Made by a program: the position numbers and the translations under genes. A stretch of 64,000 bases of DNA from JABWBH01 sp964526695. GTDB taxonomy: Bacteria > Planctomycetota > Phycisphaerae > UBA1845. The notes under the pieces are model-generated. The model saw only the letters and a list, made by a program, of their open reading frames with translations, was not told where the DNA came from and ran no database searches. Every line of letters starts with the position of its first letter. Positions within the stretch are counted from its first letter, which is position 1. Shown here in pieces: positions 50,742 through 59,470 of this stretch. The stretch is from assembly GCA_964526695.1 (NCBI GenBank), contig CAZGJA010000040.1, forward strand, positions 9,091 to 73,090, read 5' to 3'.

Positions 50742-52299
50742 CTGCGAGGTCCACGTCGCCGTCGAAATCCATGTCCGACAGGACACATTCCGGCGCGACT
50801 CCTCCCAGTGGACCCGTCCAGCATAACGCAAACCCCGCCCAGTCGTCAAGGTCCACGTCGCCATCCCCATCAAAATCCCCTCGCGTGTAGGCCCGATCGG
50901 CATCCGCCGCGCCGACCACGCCGTCGAAATCCACGTCATACACCGAGAAGTTCACCGCAAAGCCCGGTATCGCCACTTTGCCGTTGACCACCCCATCCGC
51001 GTCATCCGCCGTCCCGTCGCGGGCGCGAACGTAATTGTACACATCGAGATAATCAGAAAGATCGGTCGAGCTGTCCCCGTTCACGTTGCCTTCTGACGCG
51101 TTCGGGTAAAGGTCCGTCCAGACGTAGCCGTAGCCGTCGGCCTCCTCGGCGTAGGTCGAGGCGAGCAGGGCGTTAATCTCCCACTGGCGCGGACGCAGCA
51201 CGTCGGTCGATTCCTCATCCCACCAGTCCACCACCACGCGCTTGCAGGGCATCGATCGGTTCTTCCAGTAGTCGCCCGCGTCCTCCATGTCCTCGAGGAC
51301 TTCCTGCACCGAGGTCTGGTTGGTCGGGTCGCAGTCGAAGGGGTCCTCGGAGGACTCGCAGCGCATGTCCTGCGCCGCGCGGTTGGTCAGTGGAAACACG
51401 AGCGTGATCGTCGTGCGATCGCTCGAGACGTCGTGCGACCAGCGCAGCGTGCAGACCGGCTCGAACGGGTCCGAGCCGCACAGGCTGAACCCATCGTAAC
51501 CGTGCGCCCGGTGAAGCCACGTGCCTACCACGTCCCACGTCTCGCCGGCCTCGAAGGTGTCGTCCGAATCGCCGCCGACGACGTAACGCTCGTAATAGTC
51601 GCGTCGGGACAGCGCGATGTGCAGCTCCTCCCCGCTGTAATCGACATCGCGCCCGCGGCTGCAATCACCGTCGAGATCAGCCCCGCTGCGTGCGAAGCGG
51701 CCTCGAAGTTCGCTGCGATCATCCGGCACCCCGCCGAAACGCACGCCGTTGCCGAGGTAGCGCAGCTCCGGATAGTCGAACTCCCCGCCGGTGTTCGCGG
51801 ATTCGTCAACGTCCATCTCGATAAAGCCGAAAACGGGATTGGGTCCGAAGGCAAACGGATCCGCGCCCCAGCTCTCGAAGGGCAGGAAGCCGGGCGGATT
51901 CATCACGCCGTCCAGAACGACATCCACGCGCAGAAAACGGTTATTCGACGACTCGTCCCACTGCCCGCTGTAGAGGTTCGCGCAGGCGTCATTGGGCTTC
52001 CACGAGCCGATGGTGATTTGCTTGATGTCGGGGAGCCGGTGAAGCAGGTCATCGACGAGTCCGTCGGCGCCGAGGTCGGTCCGGCGGATGACGGCATCGC
52101 CCAGCCCGTCCTGATGGACCTCGTAATCATCCGCAAAGACCACAAACCCGGGCAGCAGGAACAGAAGAAACGCGACCGCGCTCCCGCACGCCCGCGCCGA
52201 GCCGGCGCAAACGCCAGCGCGCGGCCCTCGCGGGCGTCTGCCCATGCCGGCGGTGAACGTGCCTATCACGCAAAATGCCCCTATCCCGCTTCCCGTCAT
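50701..52299 (-). CDS. Exported dockerin-type EF-hand repeat protein
   Basis: This protein of about 532 residues starts at 52299 after GGGAGCAAGC. A signal peptide with hydrophobic core AVAFLLFLLPGFVVFA lies after a basic stretch (GRRPRGPRAG), so an N-terminal extension is possible and the start is uncertain. The middle is acidic, with several DVD, DLDGDC and SDDTFEAGE motifs. The C terminus carries four dockerin-type calcium motifs: NVNGDSSTDLSDYLDVYN, VYDVDFDGVVGAADAD, GDFDGDGDVDLDDWAGF and DMDFDGDVDLADAQLF. It matches the planctomycete dockerin-like class, whose cohesin partner is not defined. It forms a coupled pair with the pseudopilin-like gene that overlaps it. Confidence 0.85.
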   Translation of the reverse strand: MTGSGIGAFCVIGTFTAGMGRRPRGPRAGVCAGSARACGSAVAFLLFLLPGFVVFADDYEVHQDGLGDAVIRRTDLGADGLVDDLLHRLPDIKQITIGSWKPNDACANLYSGQWDESSNNRFLRVDVVLDGVMNPPGFLPFESWGADPFAFGPNPVFGFIEMDVDESANTGGEFDYPELRYLGNGVRFGGVPDDRSELRGRFARSGADLDGDCSRGRDVDYSGEELHIALSRRDYYERYVVGGDSDDTFEAGETWDVVGTWLHRAHGYDGFSLCGSDPFEPVCTLRWSHDVSSDRTTITLVFPLTNRAAQDMRCESSEDPFDCDPTNQTSVQEVLEDMEDAGDYWKNRSMPCKRVVVDWWDEESTDVLRPRQWEINALLASTYAEEADGYGYVWTDLYPNASEGNVNGDSSTDLSDYLDVYNYVRARDGTADDADGVVNGKVAIPGFAVNFSVYDVDFDGVVGAADADRAYTRGDFDGDGDVDLDDWAGFALCWTGPLGGVAPECVLSDMDFDGDVDLADAQLFQSAFTSGG

Positions 52300-53058
52300 G
52301 CTTGCTCCCACCGAAGTCCCCGGCTCTCGCCGCCCCGGCGCTAAGCGGATACCACGCCCGCCGGATCATGCCGAGTCTCGTCCATCATCCTCGTATCAAT
52401 CGCCATGCCAGCGGTTTAGGCCGCGTCGTGTTTCCGTGCAGCATTGTATTCCAAGTCATCGCGATCTTCATGGGAAATCCCAGCACTCCAACGATTACGC
52501 TCGGAAACACGCCCTTCCCGGCGATGCGGTTCAGGAAACGAGTCCGATGATCCGCTTCGTGCGGCCCCGTTCTGCGACCCGTGCGGTGGGAGCCAGGCCC
52601 GGCGACTGCGCACCAACTCGCGGACCGCGAGAAGGCTCGCGGTTCTGCCACCCACCCCGGCCATCGCGTTCTCGGCCCGCGAGCGCAGGGGTCGCCCCAA
52701 GGCGACCGCATTCTGAGAATCGGCGACCCGGCGCGTGGCACGAGTTCCAAATCGGGTGCCCGGGTCCACCGCTGCGGACCCGCACGGCGTGCGAACGGGC
52801 GCGGGTGAGCCGCTGCCCACGGCCTGGCGAGTACGCCAGACCGTGCCACCCGCCAGGACTTGGCGCGCCCCTGGACTGCGACGCCCGCCGGTCCCCCAAT
52901 TCTCAGACTGCGCACGCCCGCCCCCAGCGTCCGAAGAACGCGTTTTTCACCCTTGTAGGCGATTGTAAGGCTCGATAAACTGCGAGTTTGGGGAAGACCG
53001 GCTCCGGGGGACCGATCTTACTCCGGGGGCAATCGTGGTTTTCACAAGGGAGGATGCA
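52300..53058. other. Divergent spacer with a GGTGGCAC element
   Basis: A miniature element occupies 52734-52851. The rest holds no coding frame with a start site. The promoter of the secreted-protein gene at 53059 must lie after the element. AAGGGAGG (53046-53053) is its ribosome site. Confidence 0.5.
52734..52851. repeat. GGTGGCAC element, copy F
   Basis: It starts CGTGGCACGAGTTCCAAATC, has GCTGCGGACCCGCACGGCG in the middle and ends CCTGGCGAGTACGCCAGACC plus GTGCCACCC. The left end is diverged but the right end is identical to copy B. Confidence 0.75.
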
Positions 53059-54870
53059 ATGATGAGAGGCTCGAAGTATGCGCTCCTGACGGGGGCGTTG
53101 CTGCTGCAGTGCGCGGCGTTCGCACAGGAATCCGATCTCAGCCAGGATAACGCCGTGTCGCGCGGCACCGCCGAGGCGGTCATCTACGACACCACCCTCG
53201 TGGACCCGCAGGTTCAGGCCTCTTCCGACTGGAAGGGCAAAGTCACCCTGGTCAAGGAGCACCTTCCTCCCCACTCCAAGCCCGACCTGAAATTCCGCCG
53301 CGAGAACGGCGAGAACGACCTCCCGTTCGGAGGGCTGTCCGGTGAGGTGAACACCACCCCCGGTCCGCTCTTCCCGGGCATCTCGCAGACCCCGTGGACG
53401 CCTCCGGACCCGACGCTCGCGGTCGGCCCCACGCACATCGTCGAGACGGTGAACATGGCGCTGGCGTTCTACAACAAGTCCACCGGCGCGCTCGAGTTCT
53501 CGCAGAACCTCGACAACACCGGCAATCCCGGCTTCTTCGAGGACGTCGGCGCCGGCAACTTCACCTTCGATCCCAAGTGCTTCTACGACCACTACGCGGG
53601 ACGATTCGTCATCGTCGCCCTCGAAGTGTACGGCTCGACGCAGGCCTTCATCGACATCGCCGTCTCCGACGACAGCAACCCCAACGGCACATGGTACAAA
53701 TACCGCACCGACGCGCGCATCCCCGTCGGCAGTTGCCGCTACTGGGTGGACTACCCCGGCTTCGGCTATGACCATCAGGGCTACTACGTCACCGGCAACC
53801 TCTTCCTGCTCAGCGGCAACTGCGGCGGCTTCGGCGGCGCCGTGTTCCGCATCTTCAACAAGACCCCGCTCCTGACCGGTCAGCCCGCCACGTTCAGCGA
53901 CCTGCGCGACGGGTCGGCCTACTCGGTGCAGGCGGCGCAGTCCTTCGACTCACCCGCCACGCCGTACTTTGTGCAGGACTGGAGCACGACCCAGATCAAG
54001 ATCCACGCGATCCGTGATCCGCTGGGAACGCCGTCACTGGTCAGCGCGGTCGTCACCGTGCCGAGCTATGCCTATCCCTCCGGCGGCGCGCCCAACCAGG
54101 GCGGCAGCAGCATCGACGTCCTCGACGGGCGCATCATCAACGTCTCCTATCGCGGCGGACGCCTCTACGCCGGTCATGGCGTGCGGCTCAACAGCAAGAA
54201 CATGGCCCGCTGGTACGAATTCGCCGTGAACAACTGGCCCGCCAGCGGTTCCCCGACGCTGACCCAGTCCGGCAACATCGACGGCGGCAGCGGCGTGCAC
54301 ACCTGGTTCCCGGCGCTGGCCGAGAACGAGTGCGGCGACGTCGGCATAGTCGTGGCCATGAGCAGCTCGTCCACCAAGGCCAGCGTTCAGGTCACCGGCC
54401 GTCGCAGCAGTGATCCGCCGGGCACCATGGGCGCGCTGACGCAACTCGCCGTGGGAACCAGCGGCTACAACGGCGGGCGATGGGGCGACTACTTTGACAT
54501 CGCCGTGGACCCCAGCGACGACACCACCTTCTGGGTCGTCGGTGAGTACGCCACGAGCACCAGCAACTGGGCCACCTGGATCGGCGGCTTCCAGGTCAGC
54601 GATTGCGGCGGCGGCGGGAACATCTGCGACGACGTGCAAGCCTTCACCGCCAAGTGCAAGCGCACCGGTAAGATCGTCGGCAAGGTCGTCTTCACCAGCA
54701 CCGCGCATGACGGCGAGACGGTCACGATCTCCATCGACGGTCAAGCGTTCAACGCCACGGTCGCCAACGGTCGCGGCAAGGTGGGCCAGTGCTGCTACAG
54801 CGGCAACCACACCGTCGCGCTCGACGACCCGGCCGGCTGCAAGGATCCGATCGTCGTCACCTGTCCGTAG
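53059..54870 (+). CDS. Secreted protein with Cys module at C terminus
   Basis: This protein of about 603 residues starts at ATG 53059 (or 53062) after AAGGGAGG. The signal peptide is short (ALLTGALLLQCAAFAQ). Residues about 95-470 have PWTPPDPTLAVGPTHIVETV, GYYVTGNLFLLSGN and WGDYFDIAVDPSDDTTFWVV. These are elements of a planctomycete and myxobacterial surface-protein group with a propeller-like repeat. The last 80 residues are the Cys module: CDDVQAFTAKCKRTGKIVG, VTISIDGQAFNATVANGRG, QCCYSGNHTVALDDPAGC and final VTCP. It is the closest match to the end of the protein at 30515, though the N-terminal parts differ. It is followed by the clearest terminator in the window. Function is unknown. 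Confidence 0.82.
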   Translation: MMRGSKYALLTGALLLQCAAFAQESDLSQDNAVSRGTAEAVIYDTTLVDPQVQASSDWKGKVTLVKEHLPPHSKPDLKFRRENGENDLPFGGLSGEVNTTPGPLFPGISQTPWTPPDPTLAVGPTHIVETVNMALAFYNKSTGALEFSQNLDNTGNPGFFEDVGAGNFTFDPKCFYDHYAGRFVIVALEVYGSTQAFIDIAVSDDSNPNGTWYKYRTDARIPVGSCRYWVDYPGFGYDHQGYYVTGNLFLLSGNCGGFGGAVFRIFNKTPLLTGQPATFSDLRDGSAYSVQAAQSFDSPATPYFVQDWSTTQIKIHAIRDPLGTPSLVSAVVTVPSYAYPSGGAPNQGGSSIDVLDGRIINVSYRGGRLYAGHGVRLNSKNMARWYEFAVNNWPASGSPTLTQSGNIDGGSGVHTWFPALAENECGDVGIVVAMSSSSTKASVQVTGRRSSDPPGTMGALTQLAVGTSGYNGGRWGDYFDIAVDPSDDTTFWVVGEYATSTSNWATWIGGFQVSDCGGGGNICDDVQAFTAKCKRTGKIVGKVVFTSTAHDGETVTISIDGQAFNATVANGRGKVGQCCYSGNHTVALDDPAGCKDPIVVTCP

Positions 54871-54913
54871 TCACGGCGTTTCTCAACGCCTGACATGAGT
54901 CTGAGCAAGCGAT

Positions 54914-54946
54914 GGGTCAGGTCCACTTGGACCTGACCCTTTTCAT
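54914..54946 (+). terminator. Intrinsic terminator after the 53059 gene
   Basis: GGGTCAGGTCC (54914-54924) pairs exactly with GGACCTGACCC (54929-54939) around ACTT, followed by TTTTCATTTT. It is the most classical terminator in the window and lies 44 bases after the stop. Confidence 0.9.
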
Positions 54947-55012
54947 TTTCTGGATGCAACCGAACCGCTGCTCTTTGCCTTCCATCGCATACCCTGCAAC
55001 AATCGTTTAGAT

Positions 55013-56125
55013 ATGCGTGCCAAACTTGGGGAATTCGATGAGGAGCTCGATCTTGACGTCGAAGACGCCGATCTCGATGACGACGACGCCGAGGTCGAGC
55101 TGGAGGAGCCCGCCGCGGCGGACGAAATCGACTCCGCGACGCAGCCCCAGGTGAAGCGCATCCGCGTGCGCCGCTGCGTCGCGGGGCGGCGGCTCGATCG
55201 ATACGTCCACGGGCGCTTCCCGCGCATCAGCCGCACCCTCATCCAGAAGTGGATCAAGTCCGGCGAGATCACCGTCAACGACCTCCCGGCCAAGCCCAGC
55301 TACGAACCCAAGCAGGGCGACGTCGTCCGCGTCGTCGTCCCCCCCCCTCCGCCCAGCGACGTTCTCCCGCAGGACATCCCCCTCGACATCCTCTACGAGG
55401 ACGAGTGGCTCATCATCATCAACAAGGCCGCGGGCATCGTCTGCCATCCCGCCTTCGCCGAGCAGACGGGCACGATCGCCAACGCCGTCGCCGGACACGC
55501 CAAGCAGCTCAGCCGCGGCAGCGACCCGTTCCGCCCCGGCATCGTCCATCGCCTCGACAAGAACACCACCGGCGTCATGCTCATCGCCAAGTGCGACGAA
55601 GCCCACTGGCGCGTCTCGCTCCAGTTCGAGCGCCGCACCGTCAAGAAGGAATACTTCGCCGTCGTGCAGGGGCGCGTGCAGCTCGACGGCGACGTGATCA
55701 ACAAGCCCCTCGCGCCGCACGCCGACACCACCCAGCGCATGGTCCTGCCCGGCACGGCCCACCCTCCGCGCCAGGCCATGTTCAAGGAGGCGATCACCGA
55801 GTACCGCGTGGACCGCCGCTACGACGGCTTCACCACCGTGAACCTCTACCCGCGCACCGGACGCACGCACCAGCTCCGCGTCCACATGGCGAGCATCGGC
55901 CACGCCATCGTCGGCGACCGCCTCTACGGCGGACCGTGGATCAGCGAGCGCGACCTGTCCGGCAGCGGCTCCGAGCAACCGCTCATCGAGCACCAGGCCC
56001 TCCACGCCCGCCGCCTCAAACTCGTCCACCCCATCCTCGAAACCCCCCTGGAAATCGAAGCCCCCCTCCCGCCCAACATCCAACGCCTCATCGAACTGCT
56101 CGATCGACATCGCAACGGCAGATGA
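55013..56125 (+). CDS. rluD: RluA/RluD-family pseudouridine synthase
   Basis: This 370-residue protein converts uridine to pseudouridine in rRNA or tRNA. Residues 1-45 are a long acidic extension (DEELDLDVEDADLDDDDAEV). Residues about 58-108 are an S4 RNA-binding domain (RRLDRYVHGRFPRISRTLIQ, SGEITVND). The catalytic domain has Asp182 in GIVHRLDKNTTGVMLIAK, then RRTVKKEYFAVVQG, and motif NLYPRTGRTHQLRVHMASIG. The S4 plus catalytic layout is that of RluD, but specificity for 23S sites 1911/1915/1917 cannot be assumed. A small gene follows after 26 bp and may share its mRNA. Confidence 0.93.
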   Translation: MRAKLGEFDEELDLDVEDADLDDDDAEVELEEPAAADEIDSATQPQVKRIRVRRCVAGRRLDRYVHGRFPRISRTLIQKWIKSGEITVNDLPAKPSYEPKQGDVVRVVVPPPPPSDVLPQDIPLDILYEDEWLIIINKAAGIVCHPAFAEQTGTIANAVAGHAKQLSRGSDPFRPGIVHRLDKNTTGVMLIAKCDEAHWRVSLQFERRTVKKEYFAVVQGRVQLDGDVINKPLAPHADTTQRMVLPGTAHPPRQAMFKEAITEYRVDRRYDGFTTVNLYPRTGRTHQLRVHMASIGHAIVGDRLYGGPWISERDLSGSGSEQPLIEHQALHARRLKLVHPILETPLEIEAPLPPNIQRLIELLDRHRNGR

Positions 56126-56151
56126 GTCGCAGGCTCCAAGGCGAATGCACC

Positions 56152-56370
56152 ATGAATGGACCGCCCATGCCGGATGACATCGACTGGAGCGTAACAACGT
56201 TCGAAGGCAACCGCCGGCGGCAACACAAGGAGTTCCTCGCCCTTCCGCTGCGGGAGAAACTCGAACGCCTCGAGCAGATGGCCGAAGTCGCCGAGTTCTT
56301 TGCATCGCGCCGGGCGATTCGAGAGGAAGGGAACAAGCGTCAAGCCGCGGAGCCGGGTGAGCCGGACTAG
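56152..56370 (+). CDS. Small protein of unknown function
   Basis: This 72-residue protein begins at ATG 56152, 26 bp after the rluD stop; a second ATG at 56167 is possible. The sequence is MNGPPMPDDIDWSVTTFEGN followed by a charged helix (RREKLERLEQMAEVAEFF-like) and a Gly/Glu tail. Asp-Trp with TFEGNR near the N terminus is common in small planctomycete and myxobacterial proteins encoded near nucleotidyltransferase or toxin-antitoxin genes, but no such partner is seen. No domain was recognised. Its compact frame and codon use support it as real. Confidence 0.6.
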   Translation: MNGPPMPDDIDWSVTTFEGNRRRQHKEFLALPLREKLERLEQMAEVAEFFASRRAIREEGNKRQAAEPGEPD

Positions 56371-56740
56371 CTCGAATCGCCTCCGTACTCCCACGCGCCG
56401 GCCCGGTCCCGAACGGCCACGCAGGGCCGCAACAACCCAGTCGGTGACCACTTCATGGGAAACCCTGCGCGCTCGATCCAGCCGCGCGCGAGCGGATCGG
56501 CGTCGTTTCCGGCACGAAGCACCTGATGAGGCCAAGGGATCCGCATTACTGGGACGCGGCAACGTGAAGGCATCGTCCGTGGCTGCCATGCCGCGCGGCA
56601 TTCGATCCCGCCAACATCCCGGGCTTAATCACCCAAGGAGCAATCGGATTGGGAGCGGTTTTCTTCTTGCAGCCTTGTGGCGGTAAGATAAGGCTCGCGT
56701 TCACGCCTCGTCGGATTCTGTCGGCGTCTGAGGCAGAGGT
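56371..56740. other. Intergenic region, no secure gene
   Basis: A minus-strand frame at 56367-56573 has moderate coding-like third-position bias but no family match. The rest is blank, apart from GAGGCAGAGG ahead of the next gene. Confidence 0.4.
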
Positions 56741-58192
56741 ATGACAGAAAGGGCTTTCCGAATGCTCGCGTATCTTATGGCGACAACGCTCGGACTTCAG
56801 TCCACCGATCTGACCGCGCTGCAAATCAAGGACATCGCCGGCGAGTACTGGCGGAGCGATGGGTTCTTTGAATCGGAATCCCTGCTGATTCTCGAGGATG
56901 GCAGCTTTCTGCAACGAACACACGGCTGCCTGGGTGTGTATGGATCATTTTCGGGCCGATTCGACCTACTGAACGGTGTCATCTCGCTGGTGGTCTCCGA
57001 CGAGTCGCGCGCCGAGGATATGCACTTGCATGGTTCACGGTTCGTGTTCATCCGTTGGGATCGTCGCCGCTACTTGGTCCACGAAAAGGACGTCGAGCTA
57101 TTCCTCCATGTCGTCCTCATGGGGACGTTCGATGACGCCGGTCGAGGTGATCGTTTTTACCTCCGAAAGGACGGGCGGAATTCTGTCCCTTTGAACCCAC
57201 CGGTCGTTCCCGTCCCTTGGTTGGAGAAGTTTGCGAACCTGTCGTCGAGCATCGTTTCATGCACGGTTACGTCGCTCGAACCAGAAAGCGGTATCCCGGA
57301 CCACCTTGCAGTCGTTAACGTCGGTCGAGCCGGGGGACTCCGCGAAGGAATGACGCTTTTCGCTGGAACACCGGCTCGACTCGCCGATGGCGGCGCCGCA
57401 CATATCGACCGCGGCTATCCCGTCATCGACGTTCAGGAACAGACGAGCAAGGCCCGGATCGGCCACGGCCCAGGCAGCGTTCAAAAGGACGACTCGATGT
57501 TCGCGGTCATCTGGCGATCACGCGAAAGTGCAAGGTCCGCGGAGGGCGCCTCCCAGCGCCAAGCCACTGAAGCGGCGGAGAAGTTGCTGCGAGAACTGAG
57601 TGCCCGCTATGCCGCGCTGAGATCCTATCGAGACAGGGGCGTCGTTCTGGATCAGGACGAGGGAGGAACGGCGCTCGGCCCCCAACAGCAGTTTCGAACA
57701 GCGTTCATCCGGCCTGATCAATTCCGGTTCTCCTATCTGGACGTCGGTTCCGGCCGACCCCGTGATATCGTGCATCGGAATCGTGATGGGGCTCGTCAAT
57801 GGAACCCCCACATGGGGGTTCATGAAGGCTCACCTTCGGAGTTGGATGGGCACATCGCCGCGGCGACGGGCGTATCTCGAGGAACGGCCCACACTGTGCC
57901 GGCACTGCTGATGCCGGAAGAGATAGGTGGCCGCTCGCTCATCGAGAGGCTGCGGGGATCGAAACTCGCAGGGGAGGAGACTATTCGAGAACAGGCCTGC
58001 TTTCGGCTTGAGCATACCGATGTTCATGGAGATCTCACCCACGTGTGGATCGAAAAAAAGCGGCTGCTGATTCTTCAGATCGAGGAATTCATTCGGATCG
58101 GCGATGCCGTGAAGCGCGAGGTTACGGAATATTATCCCGAGGCCGACATCGACATCCCCGAATCGGACCTTGCATTTGATCCGCCCCTCTGA
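56741..58192 (+). CDS. Protein of unknown function, LolA-like C terminus
   Basis: This 483-residue protein opens at ATG 56741, or possibly ATG 56762 where a weak hydrophobic leader (MLAYLMATTLGLQS) starts. Residues about 30-150 are beta-rich (IAGEYWRSDGFFESESLLIL), and residues 165-250 contain RAGGLREGMTLFAG, similar to a flagellar-assembly or SH3-like sheet. Residues about 275-480 resemble the LolA/outer-membrane lipoprotein-sorting fold found in DUF2092-like proteins: AEKLLRELSARYAALRSYRD, PDQFRFSYLDVGSGRPRDIV and CFRLEHTDVHGDLTHVWIEK. The function is not inferable. Its 3' end overlaps the convergent hicB-like gene by 61 bp. Confidence 0.68.
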   Translation: MTERAFRMLAYLMATTLGLQSTDLTALQIKDIAGEYWRSDGFFESESLLILEDGSFLQRTHGCLGVYGSFSGRFDLLNGVISLVVSDESRAEDMHLHGSRFVFIRWDRRRYLVHEKDVELFLHVVLMGTFDDAGRGDRFYLRKDGRNSVPLNPPVVPVPWLEKFANLSSSIVSCTVTSLEPESGIPDHLAVVNVGRAGGLREGMTLFAGTPARLADGGAAHIDRGYPVIDVQEQTSKARIGHGPGSVQKDDSMFAVIWRSRESARSAEGASQRQATEAAEKLLRELSARYAALRSYRDRGVVLDQDEGGTALGPQQQFRTAFIRPDQFRFSYLDVGSGRPRDIVHRNRDGARQWNPHMGVHEGSPSELDGHIAAATGVSRGTAHTVPALLMPEEIGGRSLIERLRGSKLAGEETIREQACFRLEHTDVHGDLTHVWIEKKRLLILQIEEFIRIGDAVKREVTEYYPEADIDIPESDLAFDPPL

Positions 58193-58404
58193 TGACTGCG
58201 AATCGTCCTGACGGGTTCCTTCGAAGCCAATACACGCCGCCCCGTGATGATTTCCAACAGGGCGTCCAGCACGTTCTCCCGCGCCTCCGCTTTCGTCCGC
58301 CCTTGCGAAAACGCGCCGGGAACCTCCGGAATGGTGGCGACCCTCCAGCCGTCCTCGCCGTGTTCGTAGATGATGGTCAATCCCTGCGGCATGGGTTGCT
58401 CCAC
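58132..58404 (-). CDS. Orphan HicB-family antitoxin-like protein
   Basis: This 90-residue protein has the HicB N-terminal RNase-H-like fold: LTIIYEHGEDGWRVATIPEV, then PGAFSQGRTKAEARENVLDA and LLEIITGRR. In HicAB pairs, HicB blocks the HicA mRNA interferase. No hicA-like frame (about 60 residues, with a dsRBD-like fold) is visible on either side, so it is an orphan or HicA lies elsewhere. The C-terminal tail (about residues 65-90), which in other HicB proteins binds DNA, is Ser/Gly-rich and without an obvious helix-turn-helix or ribbon-helix-helix. It overlaps the facing gene by 61 bp, which might mean the tail is a run-on. Confidence 0.75.
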   Translation of the reverse strand: MEQPMPQGLTIIYEHGEDGWRVATIPEVPGAFSQGRTKAEARENVLDALLEIITGRRVLASKEPVRTIRSHQRGGSNARSDSGMSMSASG

Positions 58405-58940
58405 GCTCGTATTCTAGCATCTACGGGCTGGGAACAAAACCGCGCCCTCCTCCTCCGGGAGTCCCGGGGTCCGTGACACTTTTGGCGGGCTGGTTTTCGC
58501 CCCGGCAGGGGCGGCGGAATGTAGCCACGGGTGCAGGTCGCCATGGCGACCGAAACCCGTGGCGCCAGGGAGTCGTGCGCGATGCCGCCCCGCGAGGGGC
58601 GGAGGAAACGAGTCGTTGCACAAGACTCTCGCGGCGATGTCCTCGACCCCTCGCGGGGTCGCAATTGGATGCGCACCATCCCCACGGGTTGCGCTGCGAC
58701 CTGACGGTCGTCGCTCCACCCGTGGCTACAACCCTTGGCCCCTTCAGGGCCGCCAATCTTGTCACGCACCCGGAGTCCCTCACGGCCCTTCGAGAATAGC
58801 CCGGCGACTGATCGCCGGGTGACTGGGCGGATGTGCGAAGAAGTCCCGGAGCGACGACTGACGCTCCATCGTCAGGAGGCATCCATCCGCATCGGCAATC
58901 ATCGATCCGTGCGGCCATTCAAACATTCGCTGGCAGGCCG

Positions 58941-59046
58941 AGGTGAAAGTCTCCTGCACCCGGGGGACCGGCATTCCAACCGGTCGTTCTCTGGCCTCTC
59001 GCACGGGTTGACAGGCGGGAAACCCTGTCCCCCGGACTTTCACTTC
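58941..59046. repeat. GTGAAA...TTTCAC miniature element, copy 2
   Basis: It begins AGGTGAAAGTCTCCTGCACC and ends CCCCCGGACTTTCACTTC. Its internal palindromes are GACCGGC/ACCGGTC and GACAGGC/CCTGTC. It is copy 1 (49743-49846) turned around, so the family occurs in both orientations. Confidence 0.8.
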
Positions 59047-59377
59047 AGACTGCTGGCCCCTCCCACTGCGGCGACCTCCCGCGCCCGGACGGCCCCATCC
59101 ATGCCGGACGACCTCCAATTCTGACGCCCGCGCGCCGACTCGCGCGCGCCGTCGGCGTTGTCACCCACGGAACCTCCGCCGCGCCCGATCCGCGCGCAAG
59201 CAACGAGGCGGCATGGCGAGACCAACAATGAAGCCGTCGCACAAAAGAAATCGAACGCGACCCCGGATTATGCAAACGCCCGGTGGCTTGGTTGTTGCAG
59301 AAAAATGCGCGCCCCGGGACCGACGATTCAGCGGATTCCCCGGGAAAAACCGTAAATGCGCCCGCCGCGTGCGCGTA

Positions 59378-59393
59378 AAAAAGAATTCTTTTT
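59378..59393. repeat. AAAAAGAATTCTTTTT palindrome
   Basis: This 16-bp perfect palindrome is one of the few A/T runs in the window. It lies about 80 bp after the end of the kinase frame. Read on the minus strand it ends in a T-run and could act as a weak terminator for the kinase gene. Confidence 0.55.
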
Positions 59394-59470
59394 CTGACGA
59401 AACAAAGCCATTTCGAGCCATCGCACAAAATGGAATATCCAGTCCCGAATGGAAACCGAACCGCAGCGAA

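Larger units (their letters stand above)
58405..59470. other. Long spacer with repeats and an AT-richer part
   Basis: From 58500 to 58790 there are palindromic pieces such as GTAGCCACGGGTGCAGGTCG, GTCGCCATGGCGAC and CCTCGCGGGGTCG. A miniature element lies at 58941-59046. From about 59210 to 59450 the base composition becomes lower in G+C and includes the palindrome at 59378-59393. No gene was seen. Confidence 0.5.

Noticed and set aside
56367..56573. 68-residue minus-strand frame (WIERAGFPMKWSPTGLLR)
   Set aside because: It has fairly high G/C at third positions and a protein-like look, but no ribosome site, no family match, and a stop next to the small gene at 56152. It is left as unproven.
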